A stretch of 5,681 nucleotides of DNA from a bacterium (lineage in GTDB: Bacteria > Latescibacterota > UBA2968 > GCA-2709665). Location of the stretch: positions 1 through 5,681 of the forward strand of contig JAQCGA010000297.1 of the NCBI GenBank assembly GCA_027619145.1, given 5' to 3'. Of this stretch, positions 1 through 5,498 are shown piece after piece. Every line of letters begins with the position of its first letter. The stretch's first letter is position 1. A program made the translations under genes and the position numbers. The notes below the pieces were generated by a model. That model saw nothing but the letters and a program-made list of their open reading frames with translations. It made no database searches and was not told where the DNA came from.

Positions 1-1120
1 ATGGCAACCCCTCCTTGGGCGTCCAGACAATCGCCTTCTCTTGAAAGCTGAAAAAACCGTTCTGCAGCACGCCTTCAAGTAAAGGTCGCACCTGCGTCTT
101 CCCGTTCACATCCGTGATTTCCAACCCCAACCCTTTTTTTAGCTCAACAACCTTTGCTTCAGAAACCGTTTTATTCATCTCTGTCGCGGCGGCTCCACCC
201 TCTTCCGGTTCTTCAAATTTCATAATTTGCACACCAACACCCTGGCTCACCGCACCCCCAACAACAAGCCGGTACGGAACTTTCCCGTCCATCGTTTTGA
301 GCAAAACATTGCGTTTGTCTTGCACCGCACCCGCCAGATCCTGGAGTTTATCCGCACTGCGTATGGTGATAATGTGTACGCGAAGGTCCTCGACGAGCTT
401 CAAGAAAACCTTGTGGCGACTGGGATTCCGGCTCACGTAATGCTTATTCGCCCGCGTCAGAGCCCCTACCATGACCCGCAAATAAAACTCTTCCAGTGCT
501 TTGTCCACTGCCGCAACATCCCGCTCCTTCACAGCCTGGTAAAACGGACGCAAATCAACGCGCAACTCACGGGGCATGGGCATCAGAATATGCCCCATCT
601 GCAAATCGACCTGAGGGTAATCGCGCACAAACCGCCGGCTCCCCAGACCAATCCGCACCTTCAGTTCATCCAATTGCTGATCAAACCGATGATATTCCAC
701 ACGCAGTTGGCGTAGTGTCTGGAGATCTGTTGTTCGGTTTCCCACGGTTAAGGACGTTTCTGAAAGATTGCCTCGAATCTCTACCCCTTCATCTGAATGC
801 ACCACACTGTGGCTGACATCTCCGCGAATAATCACCCTCCGCGCCCGAATCTTGGCGTGCGTAACAGATTTATCAACCTTCAGAAATCCTCCAACATCAA
901 TATTACAAGGTCGATTCTCCGTTCCTTCCAGCTCCCCCTGAACCACCACGTCCGTATCCGAACGGACAACGCCCCCCTCCTGTACATTGCCAGTGATTAC
1001 GCCTTCCTGGCCGTGGAACTCCACCGCTCCGCCGTCCAGGGTAACCCCATCTACCGTGTGAACGTCAGCGTGTGATGACAGGCTTTCGCTTTGATCCTTA
1101 TCGGTGCCAGGTTCTTGCAT
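1..1120 (-). CDS. FapA/DUF342-like polymer-forming beta-helix protein, 3' end beyond the window
   Basis: One uninterrupted minus-strand frame of 373 codons runs from ATG at 1120 to the left edge, so the C-terminus is missing. Residues 22-128 are short beta-strand repeats rich in G-x-V and V-V/I-x-G (for example GVITGNVQEGGVVRSDTDV, then RARRVIIRGDVSHSVVHSDE), as in the right-handed beta-helix of the FapA/DUF342 family. Residues 131-280 are charged and probably helical. Residues 281-300 return to strand with VVGGAVSQGVGVQI, which is also typical of the family. A Glu/Ala-rich stretch at 303-330 precedes a final strand-rich part. FapA-type proteins are linked to flagellar or polar assembly in some bacteria, but the function of this branch is unknown to me. 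It has no signal peptide or membrane segment. It lies downstream of a response regulator in the same direction, so it may be co-regulated with it. Unlike longer FapA proteins, it starts almost directly at the beta-helix. The ATG has a poor ribosome site: a G tract ends 10 bases upstream. Family call is moderate; coding status is strong. Confidence 0.7.
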   Translation of the reverse strand, partial: MQEPGTDKDQSESLSSHADVHTVDGVTLDGGAVEFHGQEGVITGNVQEGGVVRSDTDVVVQGELEGTENRPCNIDVGGFLKVDKSVTHAKIRARRVIIRGDVSHSVVHSDEGVEIRGNLSETSLTVGNRTTDLQTLRQLRVEYHRFDQQLDELKVRIGLGSRRFVRDYPQVDLQMGHILMPMPRELRVDLRPFYQAVKERDVAAVDKALEEFYLRVMVGALTRANKHYVSRNPSRHKVFLKLVEDLRVHIITIRSADKLQDLAGAVQDKRNVLLKTMDGKVPYRLVVGGAVSQGVGVQIMKFEEPEEGGAAATEMNKTVSEAKVVELKKGLGLEITDVNGKTQVRPLLEGVLQNGFFSFQEKAIVWTPKEGLP

Positions 1121-1130
1121 GCCGCCCAAT

Positions 1131-1139
1131 CCCCCCCCC
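1131..1139 (-). repeat. G9 homopolymer tract before the FapA-like start codon
   Basis: Nine consecutive C on the plus strand (G on the coding strand) lie 10-18 bases upstream of the ATG at 1120. They fall after the last possible stop of the response regulator frame (1143-1145). This is where a Shine-Dalgarno site would be expected, and no AGGAGG-like site is present. Such tracts slip during replication and are also prone to sequencing error. A change in length would alter the translation-initiation region rather than a coding frame. Confidence 0.6.
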
Positions 1140-1142
1140 AGA

Positions 1143-1211
1143 TTAAACCTCTTTAGCCAATTCTCGTAGAGATTCCCGTTTCTCAGACAGCTCTCTGGAA
1201 ATCTGAACCAC
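1143..1211 (-). pseudogene. Detached C-terminal helix of the response regulator, behind an in-frame TAG
   Basis: Directly after the TAG at 1212-1214, the response regulator frame stays open for 22 codons beginning VVQISRELSEKRES and ends at TAA (1143-1145). The residues form a charged amphipathic helix of the kind that makes alpha-5 and a short tail in receiver domains. It begins right where alpha-5 should continue after the conserved Lys-Pro. A single base change (GAG, CAG or AAG to TAG) would explain the interruption. It has no convincing start of its own: the GTG at 1211 has no ribosome site. I read it as the natural end of the regulator, lost by a nonsense change, reached by readthrough, or separated by a sequencing error. 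Confidence 0.6.
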
Positions 1212-1538
1212 CTATTGCAGCGCCCCCACGCGAACGGGCTTGGACAGTACCAGGTCGGTATAATCCATTGCCATTTCAGGCAAATCTTCCGTGTAGCCCG
1301 AAACAATCACAATAACAGCCCAGGGCATCATCCCCCGAATGACGGATAGAATATCCAACCCACTCACGCCGGGCATCTTCAAATCCAGCGTAACCAGGTC
1401 ATATCGGGTTTGCACTGCCCGCGCCAGTGCCTCTTCCCCATTTTCGGCCGTATCAATCTGGTCGCACTTCATCGTTTCCACACAACTGACCAGAAAGGAC
1501 CGAACATCGGGATCATCATCAACAATTAGTACTTTCAT
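1212..1538 (-). CDS. Stand-alone CheY-like response regulator, truncated at alpha-5 by TAG
   Basis: The 108-residue product is a single receiver domain with no output domain. It starts MKVLIVDDDPDVRSFL, with the acidic pocket at Asp7-9. The phospho-acceptor is Asp52 in TLDLKMPGVSGLDIL, the conserved Ser/Thr is Ser80 in VSGY, and the invariant Lys is Lys100 in LSKPV. The position three residues before the Lys, usually Tyr or Phe, is Val97. ATG at 1538 is chosen because GGGAGG ends four bases upstream and it gives the normal receiver N-terminus; an in-frame ATG at 1568 adds ten residues with no family match. Receiver domains normally run about 15-20 residues past the Lys-Pro, but here TAG follows only seven residues after Pro101. 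The missing helix is encoded just downstream in frame. It would accept phosphate from an unidentified histidine kinase and act through protein contact. It lies 55 bases after the secreted-protein gene and upstream of the FapA-like gene. Confidence 0.88.
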   Translation of the reverse strand: MKVLIVDDDPDVRSFLVSCVETMKCDQIDTAENGEEALARAVQTRYDLVTLDLKMPGVSGLDILSVIRGMMPWAVIVIVSGYTEDLPEMAMDYTDLVLSKPVRVGALQ

Positions 1539-1555
1539 GCATCCTCCCAGGAATC

Positions 1556-1580
1556 GGGGCAGGACCATCGGGATTGCCCC
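1556..1580 (-). other. Stem-loop in the leader of the response regulator
   Basis: GGGGCA (1575-1580 read on the minus strand) and TGCCCC (1556-1561) form a perfect 6-bp stem around a 13-base loop. It lies between the stop of the secreted-protein gene and the GGGAGG site of the regulator. There is no T run after it, so it does not look like a standard intrinsic terminator. It may affect mRNA processing or regulator translation, or may be chance. Confidence 0.3.
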
Positions 1581-1593
1581 ATTTCACCCCGAA

Positions 1594-2334
1594 CTATCCC
1601 GACCTTCCGTACTGTTTTGCAAACGAAATAAAATCCAGAAAATCTACTTCATTGTTGCCATTTAAATCATAAATCGGATCCCAGTCATTTTGCCCGGCGC
1701 GCGTACCATAATGGCTCGCAAAACGTACAAAATCACCAAAATCAACTTCTCCATTTCCGTTGAAGTCCGCAGTAATCTCTACCTGTTCCCCAATTCTCTC
1801 TACAAGATTAAAACTCAACATGGCCGCAGGAGGTTCTGCCCCCGGAGCCATGGCTGCAACCAGGCTCTGGTATTCTCCGAGTGGAACGGTGGAAATGAGA
1901 TGCAGCGAATCGTTCTGCGCCGTAAAGCTCAGCGTATCCCGCTGAACCGGAACCGTCGCCTGGCTAAAAATCAACCGGTTGCTTTCCTGCAAGTACGTTC
2001 CCTGATTGCGCGTTGTATCTGAGAACGAAAACTCGATATCACCCAATAGGCCAAGAGAAAGAGAAACACTCACCTGCAAAATGTAATCTGCCTGGTACGT
2101 CCCGGAGGGGTCCACGGTCAACTGCCCGTTCACTGTACCGGCAAACGACAGGGATGAAATTGCCGCCAGCAGCCGCGGGTCCGCCCACACGCGCACAGAT
2201 GACTGATCCGCTTGCCAGACTCCAGACGGGTCTCCCCCCGCAGGTTCAGGTTTCTCGCTGATCATCTGCGCGTACCCGTGAACGTCTGCAAACAGCAGCA
2301 CGGCAAGCGTGCATACGACCCGAAACCTGTTCAT
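1594..2334 (-). CDS. Secreted protein with C-terminal dockerin-like calcium-loop pair
   Basis: The 246-residue product begins with a signal peptide: Arg near the N-terminus, a hydrophobic core at about 7-16, and likely cleavage after VHGYA near residue 22. It should therefore be exported. Residues 35-180 are beta-rich (alternating hydrophobic strands, G-T-Y and S-F-S patterns) and I do not recognise a named family. The C-terminal 60 residues hold two EF-hand-like loops of dockerin spacing. The first has Asp190, Asn192, Asn194 and Asp201 (DFNGNGEVDFGDF); the second has Asp223, Asn225, Asn227 and Asp234 (DLNGNNEVDFLDF). Each is followed by F-A-x-x-Y-G. Known dockerins bind calcium and dock to cohesins, but in many environmental bacteria such tails occur without cellulosomes, so a partner cannot be named. 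ATG at 2334 has AAGGAG at 2342-2347 with 7-base spacing. It is first in the minus-strand set with the regulator and FapA-like genes. Its role is unknown. Confidence 0.85.
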   Translation of the reverse strand: MNRFRVVCTLAVLLFADVHGYAQMISEKPEPAGGDPSGVWQADQSSVRVWADPRLLAAISSLSFAGTVNGQLTVDPSGTYQADYILQVSVSLSLGLLGDIEFSFSDTTRNQGTYLQESNRLIFSQATVPVQRDTLSFTAQNDSLHLISTVPLGEYQSLVAAMAPGAEPPAAMLSFNLVERIGEQVEITADFNGNGEVDFGDFVRFASHYGTRAGQNDWDPIYDLNGNNEVDFLDFISFAKQYGRSG

Positions 2335-2531
2335 CTTCCGGCTCCTTTATTTGTTACCCGGCTGGAAAGTCTCAGTGGAATTCATGCATTTTCCAGAAAC
2401 CCACCTCCGATCCATCTTGCTAATTTAGGAAAAATGAGCCATCTATACAATAACCAATTAAGCACATAAAACAACTAATCTTAAACCGCCAAGCACGCTT
2501 TGCACTCTTCATGGCCTGCAGGAGACAGTTT
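2335..2531. promoter_or_regulatory. Divergent intergenic region with weak promoter-like elements
   Basis: This region separates the minus-strand secreted-protein gene from the plus-strand dehydrogenase, so both promoters should lie here. The stretch around 2420-2485 is AT-rich. On the minus strand, TATAGA (2442-2447) lies 17 bases from TTTATG (2465-2470), a weak sigma-70-like pair with 4/6 and 3/6 matches. On the plus strand, TATACAAT at 2444-2451 could act as a -10, but I see no well-spaced -35. An inverted repeat, CTGGAAA (2362-2368) and TTTCCAG (2390-2396), lies close to the secreted-protein start. Location is strong; the exact elements are guesses. Confidence 0.4.
2520..2524 (+). promoter_or_regulatory. 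Ribosome binding site AGGAG fixing the dehydrogenase start
   Basis: AGGAG lies 7 bases before ATG at 2532, so initiation there is preferred over the in-frame ATG at 2511, which lies upstream of this site and adds seven residues (MACRRQF) that do not look like the family. Confidence 0.7.
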
Positions 2532-3476
2532 ATGTCGTTCCACATCCTCGTAAACAGCACCCTGCCTGGTACCATTACCGCCATGTTCGCCCCAGCCTGG
2601 AAAATTCACCCCTGGTCCAAGCTCCAGGCAGAAGACTCGATCTTGCAAGAAATTGAAGGCATGCTCATCTACGGCCACCCGACCATCAACGCCTCACTGA
2701 TGGACCAAACGCCTCGCTTGAAAGTGATCAGCAACTTCGGTGTAGGTGTAGACCACATCCATCTGTCCGATGCCAAAGAGCGTGGAATTTCCGTGGGATA
2801 TACACCCAATCTGCTGGACGGAGCAACTGCGGATCACACGTTTGCACTCTTGATGGCCATTGCACGAAACATCGTCATTGGTCACAGGTACGCGTGCGGA
2901 CCAGACTTCACAGCGCACGACCCCAGCATCCTCCTCGGCAGCGAAGTACACAGCAGCACCTTAGGTATTGTCGGACTGGGAAATATTGGCAAACAAGTCG
3001 CGCGGCGTGCATCTGGGTTTGATATGCGCGTACTCTATCACAACCGAAAACCCGATCCAAATGCAGAAGCTGCCCTGGGCGCTACATATACCCCACTTCC
3101 CAAACTACTCACCGAATCGGACTTTGTCACAATCAACGTACCGCTTACCAACGAAACCCGCAGCTTGATTGGCTCAAAAGAATTCGCCCAGATGAAATCC
3201 ACAGCATACCTCATCAATGTAGCCAGAGGCGGTGTGGTAGACCACAACGCACTCCTATACGCCCTTCAGAACGGCCAAATTGCAGGAGCCGCACTGGACG
3301 TGACCGAACCCGAACCGTTGCCCAGAGACCATCCCCTGCTCCAGCAAGAAAACCTGATTCTCTCTCCGCACCTTGGAAGCGCAACCATACAAACACGTCA
3401 AGCCATGGCCAGGCGCTTTATTGACAACCTGAAAGCTGGACTGGAAGGAACCCCCTTGCCGACGCAGGCGACCTGA
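2532..3476 (+). CDS. D-isomer-specific 2-hydroxyacid dehydrogenase (glyoxylate/hydroxypyruvate reductase-like)
   Basis: The 314-residue cytoplasmic enzyme reduces a 2-keto acid to a D-2-hydroxyacid, or the reverse, with a nicotinamide cofactor. Its length is normal for the family. The substrate-domain signature NFGVGVDHI lies near residues 68-76. The Rossmann loop is G148-L-G-N-I-G153. The catalytic Arg232 is in NVARGGVVD, Glu261 in DVTEPEP and His280 in SPHLGSAT, so the Arg-Glu-His set is complete. After the second Rossmann strand the sequence is LYHNRKP. The lack of an acidic residue and the presence of Arg-Lys favour NADP(H) over NAD(H), as in many glyoxylate reductases; this is an inference. 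Substrate cannot be fixed: glyoxylate, hydroxypyruvate or a sugar-derived 2-keto acid are all possible. It is alone on the plus strand here, diverges from the secreted-protein gene and converges with the AKR-like gene. Confidence 0.93.
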   Translation: MSFHILVNSTLPGTITAMFAPAWKIHPWSKLQAEDSILQEIEGMLIYGHPTINASLMDQTPRLKVISNFGVGVDHIHLSDAKERGISVGYTPNLLDGATADHTFALLMAIARNIVIGHRYACGPDFTAHDPSILLGSEVHSSTLGIVGLGNIGKQVARRASGFDMRVLYHNRKPDPNAEAALGATYTPLPKLLTESDFVTINVPLTNETRSLIGSKEFAQMKSTAYLINVARGGVVDHNALLYALQNGQIAGAALDVTEPEPLPRDHPLLQQENLILSPHLGSATIQTRQAMARRFIDNLKAGLEGTPLPTQAT

Positions 3477-3492
3477 CAACCAGGCGACTTCC

Positions 3493-3514
3493 ATTTGGAG
3501 TTTGCAGACCAAAT
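3493..3514. terminator. Small hairpin between the convergent stop codons
   Basis: ATTTGG (3493-3498) and CCAAAT (3509-3514) form a perfect 6-bp stem with a 10-base loop in the 38-base gap between the dehydrogenase stop (TGA, 3474-3476) and the AKR-like stop (TAG, 3515-3517). An outer CCAGG (3480-3484) / CCTGG (3524-3528) pair could extend it. The position suits a bidirectional terminator. The stem is AT-rich and there is no clear U tract on either strand, so the call is weak. Confidence 0.3.
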
Positions 3515-4339
3515 CTAAGGCCACCTGGCTTCAAAGGCGTCCGTACCATCACCGTAAACAAGCTTTCCATACGCTTCCCACTCCGCCACAACATCTGCAT
3601 CTGGCTCTCCCTCATCTTGAAGAACTGCCAGGTTCTCACGCAACTGGATTTCCGTACCAGGTGCCGTCAACGCCAGGCGAACCCCAGGGTGGCGCAGCAC
3701 GTACCGGTAGCAGTCCGCAGCAGAAGGAACCGATCTTTTCCAGCCAGCGTGACCTTTCAGCAAAGACCCCCACCGGGTACTTGTAAATGCCACAACTGGC
3801 ACCCCCGCCTCCATGGCCGCGGGGAGAACCTCTGCCTCTGCACCCCGGTGGGCCATATTATATCTATGCATGAGAACTTCAATCTGTCCGCTCCGGATTA
3901 AGTCCAGTGAAAGCGGGCGATTGTGTGACGTAGCACCCACGTACCGGACCTTCCCTTCCTTCTTCCATTCCCGAATTTGGTGGATGGCCCCCCCTGCCTT
4001 GACCATTTCATCCACGTCATCGCCCGGTGATACATACTCCGCAAAAAACACATCCACCGCATCCACACCCAGCACACGGCGCACCCGTTCGAAATAAGCA
4101 TTCATTTCTTTCGGATCGCGGGACTCCGTTCCGGTGGCCACAAAAACCCGATCACGCTCCTGCTTTAAAAGACGCCCAAGCCCCGCCGTAAGACCTTTAA
4201 ATGACATATTGTAGAAGAAGAATACATTCACCCCGGCATCATATGCCGTTTGCACAAACCGGCTCTCTGTATCCGGGTTTCCGGCGAGCCCCAATGGCCT
4301 TACAGCCTCGCCGCCAGCTGTTTTCAGCCCAACATCCAT
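3515..4339 (-). CDS. Aldo/keto reductase-like protein lacking the canonical catalytic tetrad
   Basis: The 274-residue protein follows the aldo/keto reductase barrel in order: LGLAGNPDTESRFVQTAYDAGVNVF (about 16-40), RVFVATGTES (64-73), VDAVDVFFAEYVSP (92-105), WKKEGKVRYVGATSHN (125-140), LMHRYNMAHRGAE (156-168), VPVVAFTSTRWGSLLKG (180-196), and a cofactor-end motif LTAPGTEIQLRENL (224-237). Canonical AKRs use Asp, Tyr, Lys and His. By my alignment the Asp of FDTA is Phe41, the Tyr is replaced near Ser46, the Lys of ATK is Gly70, and the His after strand 4 is Glu101. The fold and probably NADP(H) binding remain, but standard carbonyl reduction looks unlikely unless nearby residues such as Tyr43 or Glu101 substitute. 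ATG at 4339 has AAGGGG a few bases upstream. It starts 22 bases after the Gfo/Idh stop in the same direction, so the two probably share a transcript and a pathway. Family confidence is high; activity is uncertain. Confidence 0.87.
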   Translation of the reverse strand: MDVGLKTAGGEAVRPLGLAGNPDTESRFVQTAYDAGVNVFFFYNMSFKGLTAGLGRLLKQERDRVFVATGTESRDPKEMNAYFERVRRVLGVDAVDVFFAEYVSPGDDVDEMVKAGGAIHQIREWKKEGKVRYVGATSHNRPLSLDLIRSGQIEVLMHRYNMAHRGAEAEVLPAAMEAGVPVVAFTSTRWGSLLKGHAGWKRSVPSAADCYRYVLRHPGVRLALTAPGTEIQLRENLAVLQDEGEPDADVVAEWEAYGKLVYGDGTDAFEARWP

Positions 4340-4361
4340 ACGCGCCCCTTTTCAAATTCTA

Positions 4362-5432
4362 TTACGACAACCGAACGTGCCTTCCGGTTTTACTGGACTC
4401 ATATGCCGCTTCAATCAAACGCGCCACACGCAGTGCATCTGCTCCACTGGCCGGGGGCGCCCCGTCTCCCTGTGTGGACCTCAAGAACCGTTCCAGAAAC
4501 GCCAGCCCAGATGCCCCTCCGTACCCCTCGGCCGTTGGCAATGTGTACTGGAATTTGCGTGCCGGAGCAGAACCCCACTCCGGGTTCGCGCTCTCTGCGT
4601 ACAGTTCTGGAGGTTGAGCGATGGGATTCCAATACACCCGCCCTCCAGACCCCCTGAAGCCCATGTATGAATCGTAATTCGGCCCCAAGTACCCCGCATT
4701 GCTCATCGCGAGTTCGTACCCCGCCTGCAAACTCCCAAGCGTCCCGTTCTCAAACCGGAAAGACAGAGACGCCACGTCCTCCACGTCTATATCCTCTCCA
4801 CTCAGCGTATCCACCATTGCGGAGACCTCTACAATCCGCTCGCCCAGAACATAACTCAGCAAATCCAGATAATGGCATCCCAACCAGGACAAGATACCAC
4901 CGCCCGACTTCGATCGGTCAAACAACCAGTGAGACGGATTCCGAAACTTCACCTGCGAAGTCACCAGCCGTGCTTCACAAGACGTCGCACGGCCCAGAAT
5001 GCCCTCTTGTACCAGCCGCCGTGCATCTTGAGACACCGGATGGTACCGGTTCTGGTACATCACCCCTAGCTGCAACCCAGCCGTTGAGGCTGCAACCACC
5101 ACCTTCTCAAGTTCGTCCGCTGTACGTGCAATTGGCTTTTCGCTGAGTACATGTATTCCATTTGCAAACAGCTTCAGACACAGATCTGCGTTCAGATGGT
5201 TATGAAAATCCGCAATTCCTGCATCAATCGTCTCCTCTGCCAGCAATCGCTCCAGATCATCGTACACCGCATCAATCTTCTCCGAGAAGTCCACCTTCAC
5301 CTTCTCCAAGACTTCAGGGTCTTCATCGTACAGCACAATGCTCGAAACCAGCGGCGACAACTGCAAAGATTTTAAATGTGGACGCGAATGCGGATGTGTC
5401 AACCCAAACAGAGCAACTTTTAACGGTCTCAA
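4362..5432 (-). CDS. Gfo/Idh/MocA-family oxidoreductase
   Basis: The 356-residue protein (from TTG) has an N-terminal Rossmann domain beginning LKVALFGLTHPHS, then HNHLNADLCLKLFANGIHVLSEKP with the signature Glu98-Lys99-Pro100. The C-terminal alpha/beta domain contains GGGILSWLGCHYLDLL with His187. Family members oxidise or reduce sugars, inositols or related compounds with NAD(P). Two signatures are changed. The glycine-rich loop reads G-L-T-H-P-H instead of G-x-G-x-x-G/A. The Asp usually found four residues before the active-site His is Trp183. I believe related proteins with these motifs exist, so this may be a distinct subfamily rather than decay. TTG at 5432 is preferred because AGGAGG (5438-5443) lies 5 bases before it and the N-terminus then fits the family; ATG at 5450 would add six residues and has only AGAGG touching it. 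It lies downstream of the partial right-edge gene and 22 bases upstream of the AKR-like gene. Substrate is unknown. Confidence 0.9.
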   Translation of the reverse strand: MRPLKVALFGLTHPHSRPHLKSLQLSPLVSSIVLYDEDPEVLEKVKVDFSEKIDAVYDDLERLLAEETIDAGIADFHNHLNADLCLKLFANGIHVLSEKPIARTADELEKVVVAASTAGLQLGVMYQNRYHPVSQDARRLVQEGILGRATSCEARLVTSQVKFRNPSHWLFDRSKSGGGILSWLGCHYLDLLSYVLGERIVEVSAMVDTLSGEDIDVEDVASLSFRFENGTLGSLQAGYELAMSNAGYLGPNYDSYMGFRGSGGRVYWNPIAQPPELYAESANPEWGSAPARKFQYTLPTAEGYGGASGLAFLERFLRSTQGDGAPPASGADALRVARLIEAAYESSKTGRHVRLS

Positions 5433-5437
5433 AAACA

Positions 5438-5443
5438 CCTCCT
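5438..5443 (-). promoter_or_regulatory. Strong ribosome binding site AGGAGG favouring a TTG start
   Basis: The minus strand reads AAGGAGGTG, then TTT, then TTG (5432-5430). AGGAGG with 5-base spacing is close to ideal, while the upstream in-frame ATG (5450) has its only purine-rich stretch directly adjacent. It therefore decides for the TTG start of the Gfo/Idh gene, although use of both starts cannot be ruled out. Confidence 0.55.
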
Positions 5444-5475
5444 TCTTCATCCTCTGGGTTCACAAATAACACCTA

Positions 5476-5492
5476 CCGGGAAATCCGCCCGG
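5476..5492 (-). other. Short GC-rich hairpin in the intergenic gap
   Basis: CCGGG and CCCGG form a perfect 5-bp stem with a 7-base loop between the stop of the right-edge gene (5499) and the Gfo/Idh start. No T run follows, so it is not a standard terminator and the two genes could still be co-transcribed. It may be chance. Confidence 0.2.
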
Positions 5493-5498
5493 ACGTAT

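Noticed and set aside
227..715. Long plus-strand open frame of 162 codons
   Set aside because: It is antisense to the FapA-like frame, which has a clear domain pattern and stays open through the whole region. The plus-strand product has low-quality composition rich in His, Pro and Gln and no ribosome site.
1..1120. Bactofilin as the identity of the left-edge gene
   Set aside because: The beta-helix repeats could suggest it, but the long helical insert and second strand block after it fit FapA/DUF342 better, and the protein is much longer than a bactofilin.
1212..1214. Genome-wide reassignment of TAG as a sense codon
   Set aside because: TAG also ends the secreted, AKR-like and right-edge frames at natural C-termini with no plausible continuation, so a local event is the simpler explanation.
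1539..1568. Upstream ATG of the response regulator at 1568
   Set aside because: It adds ten residues before MKVLIVDDD that do not fit receiver domains, and GGGAGG is positioned for the ATG at 1538.
3465..3488. Direct repeat CAGGCGAC at 3465-3472 and 3481-3488
   Set aside because: Only two 8-base copies across the stop codon of the dehydrogenase, with no mobile element or duplication around them; likely chance.
4201..4657. Overlapping plus-strand frames of 135-138 codons
   Set aside because: They span the junction of the AKR-like and Gfo/Idh genes on the opposite strand and show no recognisable motif or ribosome site.
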